Both the position numbers and the translations under genes were made by a program. Below, in pieces: positions 6,203 through 13,864 of a DNA stretch of 13,864 bases (positions are counted from its first letter, which is position 1; each line of letters begins with the position of its first letter). The notes beneath the pieces were generated by a model. The model worked only from the letters and a program-made list of their open reading frames with translations. It did no database searches and was not told the DNA's origin. The DNA comes from an uncultured Clostridiaceae bacterium. Lineage in GTDB: Bacteria; Bacillota; Clostridia; Lachnospirales; Lachnospiraceae. The DNA is taken from the NCBI GenBank assembly GCA_958441075.1, contig CAUCBQ010000045.1:1-13864 (forward strand). Direction: 5' to 3'.

Positions 6203-7081
6203 CTAATATCTCCTTTTCTGCTTTAGTTCCTCATAGATCAGACGGTAATTTTCATAGCGGCTTGGGCTTATCCTGCCCTCCTTTACCGCATCCTTCACTC
6301 CGCAGATCTTTTCTCCTATATGGACGCAGCCCAAAAAACGGCATTCGTCCTCAAAACCGGTAAACTCCGGAAAAAAACTCTTTAATTCAGAGGCTTCTAT
6401 ATCGGGGGTATACATGGAGCTGAAGCCCGGTGTATCCATCATATAGGTGTCCTTTTCCACAAAAAACAGCTCTGAATGGCGTGTGGTATGCTTTCCTCTC
6501 TCGATTTTCCGGCTGATTCCTCCTGTTTCCATAGATGCCTCAGGCTGAATCCGATTGGTAAGAGAGGATTTTCCCACTCCGGAAGGGCCTGCCAAAACAG
6601 TGGTACGCCCTCTTAAAATCTCCCGGACCTGATCCATTCCCTGATTATCCCTGGCACTGATAAAGTGAACCTCATATCCTGCGCCCTCATAGATCCTCCG
6701 GTATTCTGCCTCCATATCTGCGTCTCCCAGATCTGCCTTATTAAAGCAGATCACAACCGGAACCTCTTCCATAGCCATCATTACCAGGAAGCGGTCCAAA
6801 AGGTTTAAATTGGGGGCCGGCTGAGTCAGGGCAAAGAGCACCAGAGCCTGATCCACATTGGCTGCCGCCGGACGTACCAGGGCATTCTTTCTGGGAAGAA
6901 TCTCATCAATATTTCCCTCTCCTGCTTCCTCATCCAAAACGGAGAATTCCACATTATCTCCTACCAGGGGTTTAATTTTCCTGTTTCGGAAAATGCCCTT
7001 GGCCCTGCACTGATACACCCGGTTTTCACCGTCATTTACATAATAAAAGCCTGCAATTCCCTTAATTATCTTTCCTGTCAT
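6203..7081 (-). CDS. rsgA: Ribosome small subunit GTPase RsgA
   Basis: RsgA (YloQ/YjeQ) is a circularly permuted GTPase that binds the immature 30S subunit and checks its decoding centre during late assembly. The 292 residues show an N-terminal OB-fold (about 1-65), then the permuted GTPase order: G4 NKAD (114-117), G5 SAR (142-144), G1 GPSGVGKSS (165-173), the G2 region GKHTTRH (196-202) and G3 DTPGF (216-220). A C-terminal zinc motif follows with Cys247, Cys252, His254 and Cys260. No key residue is missing. It lies 18 bases after the PrkC kinase gene; in other Firmicutes RsgA is a PrkC substrate, which gives the adjacency a functional meaning. The AGGAA site before ATG is modest. Confidence 0.97.
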   Translation of the reverse strand: MTGKIIKGIAGFYYVNDGENRVYQCRAKGIFRNRKIKPLVGDNVEFSVLDEEAGEGNIDEILPRKNALVRPAAANVDQALVLFALTQPAPNLNLLDRFLVMMAMEEVPVVICFNKADLGDADMEAEYRRIYEGAGYEVHFISARDNQGMDQVREILRGRTTVLAGPSGVGKSSLTNRIQPEASMETGGISRKIERGKHTTRHSELFFVEKDTYMMDTPGFSSMYTPDIEASELKSFFPEFTGFEDECRFLGCVHIGEKICGVKDAVKEGRISPSRYENYRLIYEELKQKRRY

Positions 7082-7099
7082 ACTGATTCCTGTTCTTTA

Positions 7100-9397
7100 T
7101 CAGCCTGCCGGGAAAAAAGACACCGGCCAGGACTGGATCACCTTTTCGTCATTATCCACATCCACAACCTCAACAATTCCGCTGTCTACCCCGTAGACCC
7201 CCTTAATCCGTGAGAACACAACCGGAATATCCTGAGAACCTACTACCAGTCTGGGACTGATCAGGTTTGTGTATACATAAGTATTGGCATCGTCCGGGTC
7301 CTTTTGCTTTAGGCGGATTAAAATCCGCACGCTGCTTGTCTGGGAAGCGGGGCCAATATAATTGCTTAAAGAGCAGGTGGCATCAATAGAACCTACATAG
7401 TACCTGCCGTCTTCTCCTGTCTTTGCGGCAGAAGCCTCGGTGGAAGCCTGAGAGCCGTCATTGACTACATAATCTACCGCAGACTGAGGCTCCAGCATGG
7501 TGCCCGGAAGCACACTCTGGGAAAGAACCTGGCCCTGAGGCCTGGAAGGATCATATTCATAGGTCACAGTTCCGCTCACAAGACCTGCTGCCTTTAAGAG
7601 CGCATCTGCTGTGGCAGCATCATTTTCAAGCAGCCTGGGTACCTGTCCCTGAACCGTTTTGGGACCTGAGCTTATAAAAAGCTCCACTGTATCTCCCGCT
7701 TTTGCCTCATCCTTCCCAACACGGATTACCTTTCCCTTCGGCACGGTGTCATGTGATTCCTCTTTCACTGCGGAAATCAGATCCTTTTCCTTCAAAAGCT
7801 CCTCTGCCTGCTTTCTGTCCATACCGGACAGGTTCAGCGCCTTTACATCTACCCGGTCGCTTCCCTTACTGATGGTAACGCCCACAGTACTCCATTTTTC
7901 TACCGCAATCCCCTCGTCCACATCCTGACGCATCACATAGCCCTCAGCATAGTTTTCTGAATACTCTTCTCCTGTAATCTTCATTACAATGTCGTATTCT
8001 TTCAGCTTGCTTTCTGCCATATCCTGCGGCAGATCCAGAACATTTGGCATAGCAGTCTGTCCCTCATCCGGAGTTACCTGGATTTCTGCCATGGACTCTG
8101 TCGGTGCCACGCTTTCTGTCTGGTTCTGCTGGCTGCCTTGTCCGCTTCCGGGCCAAAACAGCCCTGTAAGCCTGGAAAAAACAAAAATAACCACAATTAC
8201 TACCAGTACAGCAGCTACAATACCGATCGCCGCAATCATCCGTTCAAACTGGGTACTTACATCCTCATCCTGCTTTCTGGAAGAGATTTTCTTATGGGGC
8301 TCTCTTTTATGGGAAGGGCGGTGTTTAACTGGACGGCCTCCCGGCCCTTCAGCCGGCCTCTCTTCTTCCTCTTCGGTAAAAATGTCTCCTGAACCATTTT
8401 CCTCATGGGCTTCCTCAAAGCCCTCCGTTACATTTTCATACTCATCTGTACCCGTATCCCAGCCTTTCCGGCGATGATGGTCCCGGATCTGGCTTAACTC
8501 GCTTTTAGAGATAGGGCGTGTCTGATAAGGATCTGGCTCATCTTCATTTTCCCCGGTTTTATAGATATCACATTCCGGGTCTATCAGCACCCGGCGCAGA
8601 TCATGGATTACATCTTCAATGGAGCCATATCGCCTGTCCGGCTTCTTTTTGGTACATTTTAAAATGATATCCTCCAGACCGGGATAGATCTTTGAATTGT
8701 ACTCTCCCGGAGGCACCACAGGGTCTTCCAGATGAGCCAGAGCTACCGCTACGGTGTTATCCCCCTCGAAGGGCACCCGGCCTGTAACCATCTCATAGAG
8801 GGTAATTCCAAAAGAATAGATATCGCTGCGCTCGTCACAGTATCCCCCTCTGGCCTGCTCCGGTGAAATATAGTGCACTGAGCCCACCGCAGCCGATGAA
8901 TTCACGGTCTGGCTGGAAACAGCCCTGGCAATGCCAAAATCTGCCACCTTTACCTTTCCGTCCTTTGAAATAATCATGTTCTGAGGCTTAATATCCCGGT
9001 GGATGATATGCTGCTCATGGGCAGCCGCAATTCCCTGAGCCACCTGGATGGCAATACCGATGGCCTCTTTGCTGTCTAAAATATCCTTTTTTTCAATGTA
9101 GCTTTTCAGGGTAATCCCCTCAATCAGCTCCATGACAATATAATGAAGATTTCCCTCATCGACTACATCATATACATTTACAATATTGGGATGGGAAAGC
9201 CGTGCTGCTGCCTGAGCCTCCATCTTAAACTTGCTTACAAAATTCTCATCTGATGCAAATTCTTCCTTCAGCACCTTAATGGCTACCAGACGGTTTAAGG
9301 TATGGCACTTTGCCTTATAGACAACAGACATTCCGCCGGAGCCGATTTTTTCCAGGATTTCATACCGTTCCTGAAGGTAGGTTCCAGGATTTAACAT
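7100..9397 (-). CDS. prkC: PASTA-domain Ser/Thr protein kinase PrkC
   Basis: A membrane kinase of the PrkC/Stk1/PknB group, which responds to peptidoglycan fragments or lipid II and phosphorylates cell wall, division and translation proteins. The 765 residues divide into a cytoplasmic kinase domain (about 10-270) with glycine loop GSGGMSVVY (19-27), Lys41, HRDIKPQN (133-140, catalytic Asp135), DFG (153-155) and activation loop ending GSVHYISPE; an acidic then basic juxtamembrane stretch (about 280-385); one membrane segment (about 388-409); three PASTA repeats outside the cell (about 446-512, 513-578, 581-648); and a C-terminal domain of about 105 residues (660-765) that I cannot name with confidence but which may be the Ig-like cap of B. 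subtilis PrkC. The start overlaps the prpC stop by seven bases, so the kinase and its phosphatase are made together. Confidence 0.97.
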   Translation of the reverse strand: MLNPGTYLQERYEILEKIGSGGMSVVYKAKCHTLNRLVAIKVLKEEFASDENFVSKFKMEAQAAARLSHPNIVNVYDVVDEGNLHYIVMELIEGITLKSYIEKKDILDSKEAIGIAIQVAQGIAAAHEQHIIHRDIKPQNMIISKDGKVKVADFGIARAVSSQTVNSSAAVGSVHYISPEQARGGYCDERSDIYSFGITLYEMVTGRVPFEGDNTVAVALAHLEDPVVPPGEYNSKIYPGLEDIILKCTKKKPDRRYGSIEDVIHDLRRVLIDPECDIYKTGENEDEPDPYQTRPISKSELSQIRDHHRRKGWDTGTDEYENVTEGFEEAHEENGSGDIFTEEEEERPAEGPGGRPVKHRPSHKREPHKKISSRKQDEDVSTQFERMIAAIGIVAAVLVVIVVIFVFSRLTGLFWPGSGQGSQQNQTESVAPTESMAEIQVTPDEGQTAMPNVLDLPQDMAESKLKEYDIVMKITGEEYSENYAEGYVMRQDVDEGIAVEKWSTVGVTISKGSDRVDVKALNLSGMDRKQAEELLKEKDLISAVKEESHDTVPKGKVIRVGKDEAKAGDTVELFISSGPKTVQGQVPRLLENDAATADALLKAAGLVSGTVTYEYDPSRPQGQVLSQSVLPGTMLEPQSAVDYVVNDGSQASTEASAAKTGEDGRYYVGSIDATCSLSNYIGPASQTSSVRILIRLKQKDPDDANTYVYTNLISPRLVVGSQDIPVVFSRIKGVYGVDSGIVEVVDVDNDEKVIQSWPVSFFPAG

Positions 9398-10137
9398 GGG
9401 CCTGTTCCTCCTTCCTCCGGTTTTACAAGGACAACTGCAATATTGTCGATTCCTCCGCCCTCGTTGGCCTCATTAACCAGCCGCTCTGCTTTTTCCTTAA
9501 GGGAACCGGAGCCGGATACAATGGCGCAGATCCTCTCATCCTCCACCATATTGGTAAGGCCGTCAGAGCAGAGCAGAATGTAATCCTCCGGCTCTATATC
9601 TGCCTCGAAAAAGTCTGCTTCAACCCTGGTTCCAATTCCCATTGCGCGGGTAATAATATTCTTCCTGCGGTTGTAGTCCGCGCTTCCCCGGACCATTTTT
9701 CCTCTGGCAACCATCTCCTCCACATAGGAGTGATCCCTTGTAATCTGGCGAATCCGGCCCTCATGGATCAGATAGAGGCGGCTGTCACCAATATTAGCTG
9801 CATAGAGAGTTCCCTCCTCTATCACCGCCGCCACCAGGGTACAGCCCATACCGCTTAATTCCTCCCGCTCCAGGGACTCTCCATAAAGCCCTTCATTGAC
9901 CTGACGGATTCCTTCCTGAAGCTGAGTCACTGCCGCTCCCTTCTGACAGCGGGTTAAATACACCACCAGATGCTCCACTGCATACCGGGAAGCAAAATCA
10001 CCCGCCTGATGACCGCCCATTCCGTCGGCTACCAGAAAAAGATTGGGCAGAGAACCGATCTTTTCAGGAGAAGCATAGATATAGTCCTGATTCATGGAGC
10101 GGACTCTCCCTGTATCTGTCAGCGCATATGCTTCCAT
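9391..10137 (-). CDS. prpC: PP2C-type Ser/Thr phosphatase PrpC/Stp
   Basis: A cytoplasmic PPM-family phosphatase that removes phosphate from PrkC and its targets. The 248-residue length is standard for bacterial Stp. Metal-binding motifs are complete: NQD (16-18), VADGMGGH (36-43, Asp38), GDSR (117-120), CSDGL (190-194, Asp192) and the closing DN (231-232, Asp231). The motif SGMGCTL (95-101) is the usual core strand. It begins one base after the rlmN stop, with GGAGAGG inside the last rlmN codons as ribosome binding site, and overlaps the kinase gene by seven bases. The pairing with the kinase settles which PP2C subgroup this is; sporulation phosphatases such as SpoIIE are larger and membrane-bound. 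Confidence 0.96.
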   Translation of the reverse strand: MEAYALTDTGRVRSMNQDYIYASPEKIGSLPNLFLVADGMGGHQAGDFASRYAVEHLVVYLTRCQKGAAVTQLQEGIRQVNEGLYGESLEREELSGMGCTLVAAVIEEGTLYAANIGDSRLYLIHEGRIRQITRDHSYVEEMVARGKMVRGSADYNRRKNIITRAMGIGTRVEADFFEADIEPEDYILLCSDGLTNMVEDERICAIVSGSGSLKEKAERLVNEANEGGGIDNIAVVLVKPEEGGTGPC

Positions 10138-10138
10138 A

Positions 10139-11200
10139 TCATCCCTCTCCTTCCATATAACTCTTTCTCAGCTGCCCGCAGGCCCCGCCGATATCCCGTC
10201 CCATCTCCCGGCGGACCGTGGCGTTGATACCGTGATCCTCCAGATATTTCCGGAACGCCTCAATGGCCTTCCGGTCAGACTGGACATAATCCCGTTCCTT
10301 GATGGGATTGACCGGTATCAGATTTACATGGCCGTGCTGGTCCTTTATCAGCTTTGTAAGGGCTGCAGCCTCCTTTAAATTGTCATTTACCCCTTTTACC
10401 AGACTGTACTCAAAGGTCAGCCGCCTTCCCGTTTCTTCAAAATATGTATGGCAGGCATTAAGAATATCCTCCAGATGGTAGCTGTTCGCCACCGGCATCA
10501 GGGTTTTTCGCACCTCGTCATTGGGGGCATGCAGAGACAGGGCCAGAGTAACCTGAAGTCCCTCTTTTGCAAATTTCAAAATCCCCGGTACAATGCCGCA
10601 GGTGGATACGGTCAGGTTTCTCTGGCTGATGTTAAGCCCCTTCTCATGAGAAATCAGGCGCAGAAAGCGAACCACATTGTCATAGTTGTCCATGGGCTCT
10701 CCTGAACCCATAACCACCACATTAGACACTCTTTCCCCTGTAATCGTCTGTATCCGGTAGATCTGATCCAGCATCTCAGAAGCACGCAGATTGCGCTCCA
10801 GACCGTCCAGAGTAGAGGCGCAGAAACGGCAGCCCATACGGCAGCCCACCTGGGAAGAAATGCACACGGAATTGCCGTGATGGTATTTCATCCACACGCT
10901 CTCGATCACATTTCCGTCTTCCAGGCCAAACAAATACTTCCTGGTACCGTCTATGGAAGAAATCCGTTCTCCCACGGTCTTTAAAGCAGTAATGCTGTAG
11001 TGCTCCCCAAGCTTTTCCCGAAGGCTCTTTGATAAGGTGCTCATCTGGTCAAAGTCTGTCACCAGCTTTACATGAAGCCAGTCATAGATCTGCTTTGCCC
11101 GGAAGGGCTTTTCTCCCAGTGCTCCAAGCTCTGCGGTTATTTCCTCCAATGTCATAGATTTGATATCTTTTTTTCCATTGCGGTCTGTTACATCTAACAT
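10139..11200 (-). CDS. rlmN: 23S rRNA (A2503-C2) / tRNA (A37-C2) methyltransferase RlmN
   Basis: RlmN is a radical SAM enzyme that puts a methyl group on C2 of A2503 in 23S rRNA and of A37 in some tRNAs. The 353-residue product has an N-terminal helical accessory domain, the iron-sulfur cluster motif C-x3-C-x2-C at Cys120, Cys124 and Cys127, GSGEPMDNYDNV (165-176) for SAM binding, and the two cysteines used in the methyl transfer chemistry at about Cys113 and Cys341 (GACGQL). The related resistance enzyme Cfr (C8 methylation) shares these motifs, but the position among housekeeping genes and the overall length and sequence favour RlmN. AGGAG lies eight bases before ATG. The gap to rsmB is 35 bases. 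Confidence 0.96.
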   Translation of the reverse strand: MLDVTDRNGKKDIKSMTLEEITAELGALGEKPFRAKQIYDWLHVKLVTDFDQMSTLSKSLREKLGEHYSITALKTVGERISSIDGTRKYLFGLEDGNVIESVWMKYHHGNSVCISSQVGCRMGCRFCASTLDGLERNLRASEMLDQIYRIQTITGERVSNVVVMGSGEPMDNYDNVVRFLRLISHEKGLNISQRNLTVSTCGIVPGILKFAKEGLQVTLALSLHAPNDEVRKTLMPVANSYHLEDILNACHTYFEETGRRLTFEYSLVKGVNDNLKEAAALTKLIKDQHGHVNLIPVNPIKERDYVQSDRKAIEAFRKYLEDHGINATVRREMGRDIGGACGQLRKSYMEGEG

Positions 11201-11208
11201 AAAAAACT

Positions 11209-11236
11209 CCTGTATTTTAAAGTAAACCTGTATTTT
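11209..11236. repeat. Short direct repeat between rsmB and rlmN
   Basis: CCTGTATTTT occurs at 11209-11218 and again at 11227-11236 (AAAATACAGG on the coding - strand). The copy nearer rlmN forms its ribosome binding site (AAAATACAGGAG); the other ends in AGGTTT and overlaps the rsmB stop codon. It looks like a small tandem duplication of the translation start region, perhaps without function. Confidence 0.4.
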
Positions 11237-12597
11237 TATCCGCGCCGTTTAAAAACGCTGATAAAGAAACCGTCAAACTCCTTCCACGGGCCCACTCCGG
11301 GCAGAATCTGAAGCTGTCCCTCCTGTAAGGAAGCCGAAGAAACTTTCTCCCATCCCGATGGGAGCTTCCCGCTTATGTCCACAGGCTCAAAGGGAAGCTT
11401 CTCACAGATCCAGGAAGCATTTGCCTCATTTTCACCCTTATTAATAGTGCAGGTACTGTAAATGAGCATTCCGTTGGGCTTTACATATCTCCATACAACA
11501 GATAAAATCTGACGCTGCAGTTCTTCCAGCGCCTTTATGCCGTCTTCTGTCATATGATACTTGATATCCGGTTTTCTTCCAATAATTCCCATTCCCGAAC
11601 AGGGGAGATCAGCAATTACGATATCTGCTTTCTCCTCGCTGGACGGATCAAACACTGTGGCATCCCATACCTTAGCCCGAATATTCGTCAGGCCGCAGCG
11701 GGCAATATTATCCTCAATGAGAGAAACCTTCTGTTCTGTTAAATCCCGGGCTTCCACCAATCCCGTCTGACCCAGTTTATCTGCCAGATGGAGACTCTTT
11801 CCGCCGGGGGCAGCACAGACATCAATGATGGTATCGCCCTTTTTCGGATCAGCCAGCTGTCCCACCAGACTGGAACTGATATCCTGAACCTGAATCCATC
11901 CCTCCAAAAAGGCAGTCAGCCCTTCCAGATAATCATAGCCTGACAGAGCAATCATAGAATCAAAACCTTCCATGCGCTCTGCCCTGGCTCCCTCTTCTCT
12001 CAAAGATTCCAGTATCTGTGATACCGGAACCGAGCTTTCATTGCATCTGACCCAGGTAGGACGGGGTTCTAAAAAGGATGAGGCTATAGCCTCTGCCTGC
12101 TCTTCTCCCCAGTCTCTGACCCATTTTTCATACATCCAGCCCGGAAGGCTGAAACGCATGGCAGGGTCATCAAAGGAAATGTGTTCCTTTTCCCTGGAAA
12201 TGGTACGCAGAACCCCGTTTACAAAGCCCTTTAAGCCCTGAAACCGGTGCCTGACTGTCAGCTTGACTGCCTCATTGCACACCGCGCTGTCCGGCACCCG
12301 GTCCATATAGAGAAGCTGATATACGCTCATCCGGAGGATATTTCGGATCAGAGGCTTCATCTTATCTGTCTTTGTTTTTGAATACCGGTTGATTACCCCG
12401 TCTAACTGGAGCATATATTCCAGCGTTCCTTCTGTAACACGGGTGATAAAGGCCCTGTCCGCCTTATCCAGATACTGATATTTATAAAGAGCCTGGTTTA
12501 AAACAAGATGGACGAAGCTGCCCTTTTCGAGCACCTCCGTCAACACTCCAAGGATTATTTCCCTGTTTTCCAGACCCCGGTCTGTCTGCTTTGCCAT
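11236..12597 (-). CDS. rsmB: 16S rRNA (cytosine-967-C5) methyltransferase RsmB
   Basis: RsmB methylates C5 of C967 in 16S rRNA using S-adenosylmethionine. The 453 residues begin with a NusB-like RNA-binding domain (about 1-135, ending FVNGVLR) followed by a linker and the Rossmann methyltransferase domain. Motif I DVCAAPGGKS (259-268) binds SAM; motif IV DLPCSGMG (330-337) carries the releasing Cys333, and motif VI YSTCT (380-384) carries the nucleophile Cys383. The C-terminal DGFFISVFKR is the usual family ending. AGGAGG precedes ATG. It sits 12 bases after the zinc peptidase gene and 35 before rlmN, so two rRNA methyltransferases are made from neighbouring cistrons. The identification is secure; the exact target base is taken from the family. 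Confidence 0.96.
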   Translation of the reverse strand: MAKQTDRGLENREIILGVLTEVLEKGSFVHLVLNQALYKYQYLDKADRAFITRVTEGTLEYMLQLDGVINRYSKTKTDKMKPLIRNILRMSVYQLLYMDRVPDSAVCNEAVKLTVRHRFQGLKGFVNGVLRTISREKEHISFDDPAMRFSLPGWMYEKWVRDWGEEQAEAIASSFLEPRPTWVRCNESSVPVSQILESLREEGARAERMEGFDSMIALSGYDYLEGLTAFLEGWIQVQDISSSLVGQLADPKKGDTIIDVCAAPGGKSLHLADKLGQTGLVEARDLTEQKVSLIEDNIARCGLTNIRAKVWDATVFDPSSEEKADIVIADLPCSGMGIIGRKPDIKYHMTEDGIKALEELQRQILSVVWRYVKPNGMLIYSTCTINKGENEANASWICEKLPFEPVDISGKLPSGWEKVSSASLQEGQLQILPGVGPWKEFDGFFISVFKRRG

Positions 12598-12609
12598 AGC
12601 TTCCTCCTG

Positions 12610-13308
12610 TTAATTATCCCGATCTCTGTTCCCAAATAAAAGAAGCAGACGCAGAAGCTGAAGGATGGAAGCCGCAGCAGCAGCTACATAGGTTAAGGCC
12701 GCAGCGCCCAATACCTTTCTTGCCTGTCCCACTTCCTGTCCCTGAAGGATACCTATGGAATCCAAAAGCTTTACTGCACGGTGGGAAGCATTATATTCTA
12801 CCGGCAGAGTTACAAGCTGAAAAAGCACAGCGGCAGAAAAGAGCAGAATCCCCAGATTAACCAGAAAGCCTCCGCCTATAAAGAAGCCGATAAGAATCAG
12901 AGGCCAGGAAATCTGAGCGCCGAAGCTGGCCACCGGCACTAAAGCGGCTCTCAATCGTAAAGGCACATACTCTCCCGCATCCTGCATGGCATGGCCGCAC
13001 TCATGTGCAGCAACGCCAATAGCCGCAATGGAGGTGGCCCCATATACTGCATCCGACAGATTTACCGTTTTGGTTCGGGGATCATAATGGTCAGTAAGAT
13101 GACCAGATACACGGCGAACTGCCACATCATAGATTCCCTGAGAACGGAGCAGCCGCTCTGCCGCCTCTGCTCCCGTAAGTCCGCAGCGGCTTCCCACACG
13201 GGCATAGGTGCTGTAGGTGGCATTCAGTTTGGCGGAAGCCATAAGGGACAGCACCATTCCGATGAGAATCAGAACATAGGTAGGGTCAAAATAGGGCATA
13301 TAAAACAT
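12610..13308 (-). CDS. Membrane zinc metallopeptidase, YugP family
   Basis: This 232-residue protein belongs to the putative neutral zinc metallopeptidase family typified by B. subtilis YugP. It has an N-terminal membrane segment (about 9-26), a conserved stretch with NLSDAVYGATSIAAIGVAAHE, the gluzincin-type HECGH (102-106, ligands His102 and His106, catalytic Glu103), two hydrophobic segments (about 126-167) and a last one (about 203-225). Glu171 in TLPVEYNAS is a likely third zinc ligand. The active site therefore sits between helices near the membrane. Its substrate is unknown in the family, and position between fmt and rsmB is conserved in many Firmicutes without explaining the role. The ribosome binding site is weak (GAGAG nine bases before ATG 13308); a second in-frame ATG at 13299 is possible. 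Confidence 0.87.
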   Translation of the reverse strand: MFYMPYFDPTYVLILIGMVLSLMASAKLNATYSTYARVGSRCGLTGAEAAERLLRSQGIYDVAVRRVSGHLTDHYDPRTKTVNLSDAVYGATSIAAIGVAAHECGHAMQDAGEYVPLRLRAALVPVASFGAQISWPLILIGFFIGGGFLVNLGILLFSAAVLFQLVTLPVEYNASHRAVKLLDSIGILQGQEVGQARKVLGAAALTYVAAAAASILQLLRLLLLFGNRDRDN

Positions 13309-13352
13309 ATAGATTCACTCTCTTTCTAAGTTAAAACATCATTGCAGGAAAA

Positions 13353-13864
13353 TTACTCTCCCAGTATTTCTCCCTCTTTTACAGCATAGCCTCTGAGGAA
13401 GGTTTCCACATCCATGCGCTTCTTTCCTTCTAACTGAAGCTGACGGATGGACAAAAGGCCGTTTCCCGCTGCCACCACCAGACGATGGGGATCGCAGCAG
13501 ACCACCTGGCCCGGTCTGGCATCCGCCGCCGTTTCCTCCAGCACATCTGCATCCCAGAGCTTTAAGGTTTTGCCGTGAAGGGAGGTATAGGCACTGGGCC
13601 ATGGATTTAAGCCCCGGATCAGGCGCTCAATGGCTCCTGCCTCCATAGACCAGTCAACCTGTCCCAGAGACTTTGTCAGCATCTTTGCATAGGTAGAATC
13701 CTCATCTCTCTGAGGAGTCCTTACCGCTGTCCCCTTCTCAAGCTTTTCAAGGGTGGAAAGAATAAGCTCCCCTCCTGCCTGGCTGAGTTTTTCAAACAGG
13801 CTTCCTCCTGTTTCCTTTGTATCCAGAGGGATTACTGTCTTTTCCAGCATATCTCCCGTATCCA
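13353..13864 (-). CDS. fmt: Methionyl-tRNA formyltransferase, C-terminal part
   Basis: Fmt adds the formyl group from 10-formyltetrahydrofolate to Met-tRNA of the initiator. Only the last 169 residues are in the window; the frame runs off the right edge, and the first visible residues DTGDML belong to the end of the N-terminal catalytic domain, where other Fmt proteins have TGDML. The formyl and Asn-His-Asp catalytic motifs lie outside. What is seen is the linker and the C-terminal tRNA-binding domain with the hallmark VDWS (about residue 70 of the fragment), IRGLNPWPSAYT and a closing beta-rich region with KRMDVETFLRGY. The ATG at 13850 is internal, not a start. It is the first visible gene of the - strand run and probably follows def and priA beyond the edge. 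Confidence 0.93.
   Translation of the reverse strand, partial: DTGDMLEKTVIPLDTKETGGSLFEKLSQAGGELILSTLEKLEKGTAVRTPQRDEDSTYAKMLTKSLGQVDWSMEAGAIERLIRGLNPWPSAYTSLHGKTLKLWDADVLEETAADARPGQVVCCDPHRLVVAAGNGLLSIRQLQLEGKKRMDVETFLRGYAVKEGEILGE

Noticed and set aside
7989..8477. Open frame of 162 codons on the + strand opposite prkC
   Set aside because: Serine-rich shadow of the kinase's linker and juxtamembrane coding; no independent evidence.
9310..9858. Open frame of 182 codons on the + strand opposite prpC
   Set aside because: Antisense shadow of phosphatase and kinase coding with no ribosome binding site.
10139..11200. Cfr-type antibiotic resistance methyltransferase
   Set aside because: Shares the radical SAM motifs, but its place in the conserved housekeeping run and its sequence fit RlmN.

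Overview
The window reads as ordinary chromosome from a low-to-mid GC, Gram-positive anaerobe, most likely a Lachnospiraceae-type Clostridium (cluster XIVa). The reasons are the fmt / zinc peptidase / rsmB / rlmN / prpC / prkC / rsgA / rpe / thiN gene order typical of Firmicutes, strong AGGAG-type ribosome binding sites, a pyrB-pyrI pair, and a vitamin B6 ECF-type S component next to a pyridoxamine kinase. The assignment rests on protein motifs and gene order remembered for these families, not on a database search.

Layout. At 132-1482 (+ strand) lie pyrB and pyrI, the catalytic and regulatory chains of aspartate carbamoyltransferase; pyrB carries a single-base deletion near position 729. A strong bidirectional hairpin terminator (1511-1557) separates them from convergent genes. 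Everything after that is on the - strand. A two-gene unit (3241 down to 1568) encodes a seryl-tRNA synthetase whose motifs look archaeal and a glyoxalase-I-like metalloenzyme. A second unit (4779 down to 3348) encodes an ECF S component and a pyridoxamine/pyridoxal kinase, read together as vitamin B6 uptake and trapping; its leader holds direct repeats and a segment that could pair with the ribosome binding region. The rest (13864 down to 4887) is one tightly packed operon-like run: Met-tRNA formyltransferase (3' part only), a membrane zinc peptidase, 16S rRNA m5C methyltransferase RsmB, 23S/tRNA methyltransferase RlmN, the PP2C phosphatase PrpC, the PASTA kinase PrkC, ribosome assembly GTPase RsgA, ribulose-phosphate epimerase and thiamine pyrophosphokinase. 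Gaps there are -7 to +44 bases.

How the genes work together. The long run joins translation initiation, rRNA modification and 30S maturation to a reversible Ser/Thr phosphorylation switch that senses muropeptides; in related bacteria PrkC phosphorylates ribosome-associated GTPases such as RsgA, and PrpC reverses it. Rpe and ThiN are metabolic passengers (pentose phosphate pathway, thiamine diphosphate).

No tRNA, rRNA, CRISPR array, insertion sequence or prophage gene was seen, and no gap between genes exceeds 131 bases. I found no convincing undescribed system. The points most worth a second look are the pyrB frameshift, the archaeal-type SerRS, and the regulatory-looking leader before the B6 transporter gene.
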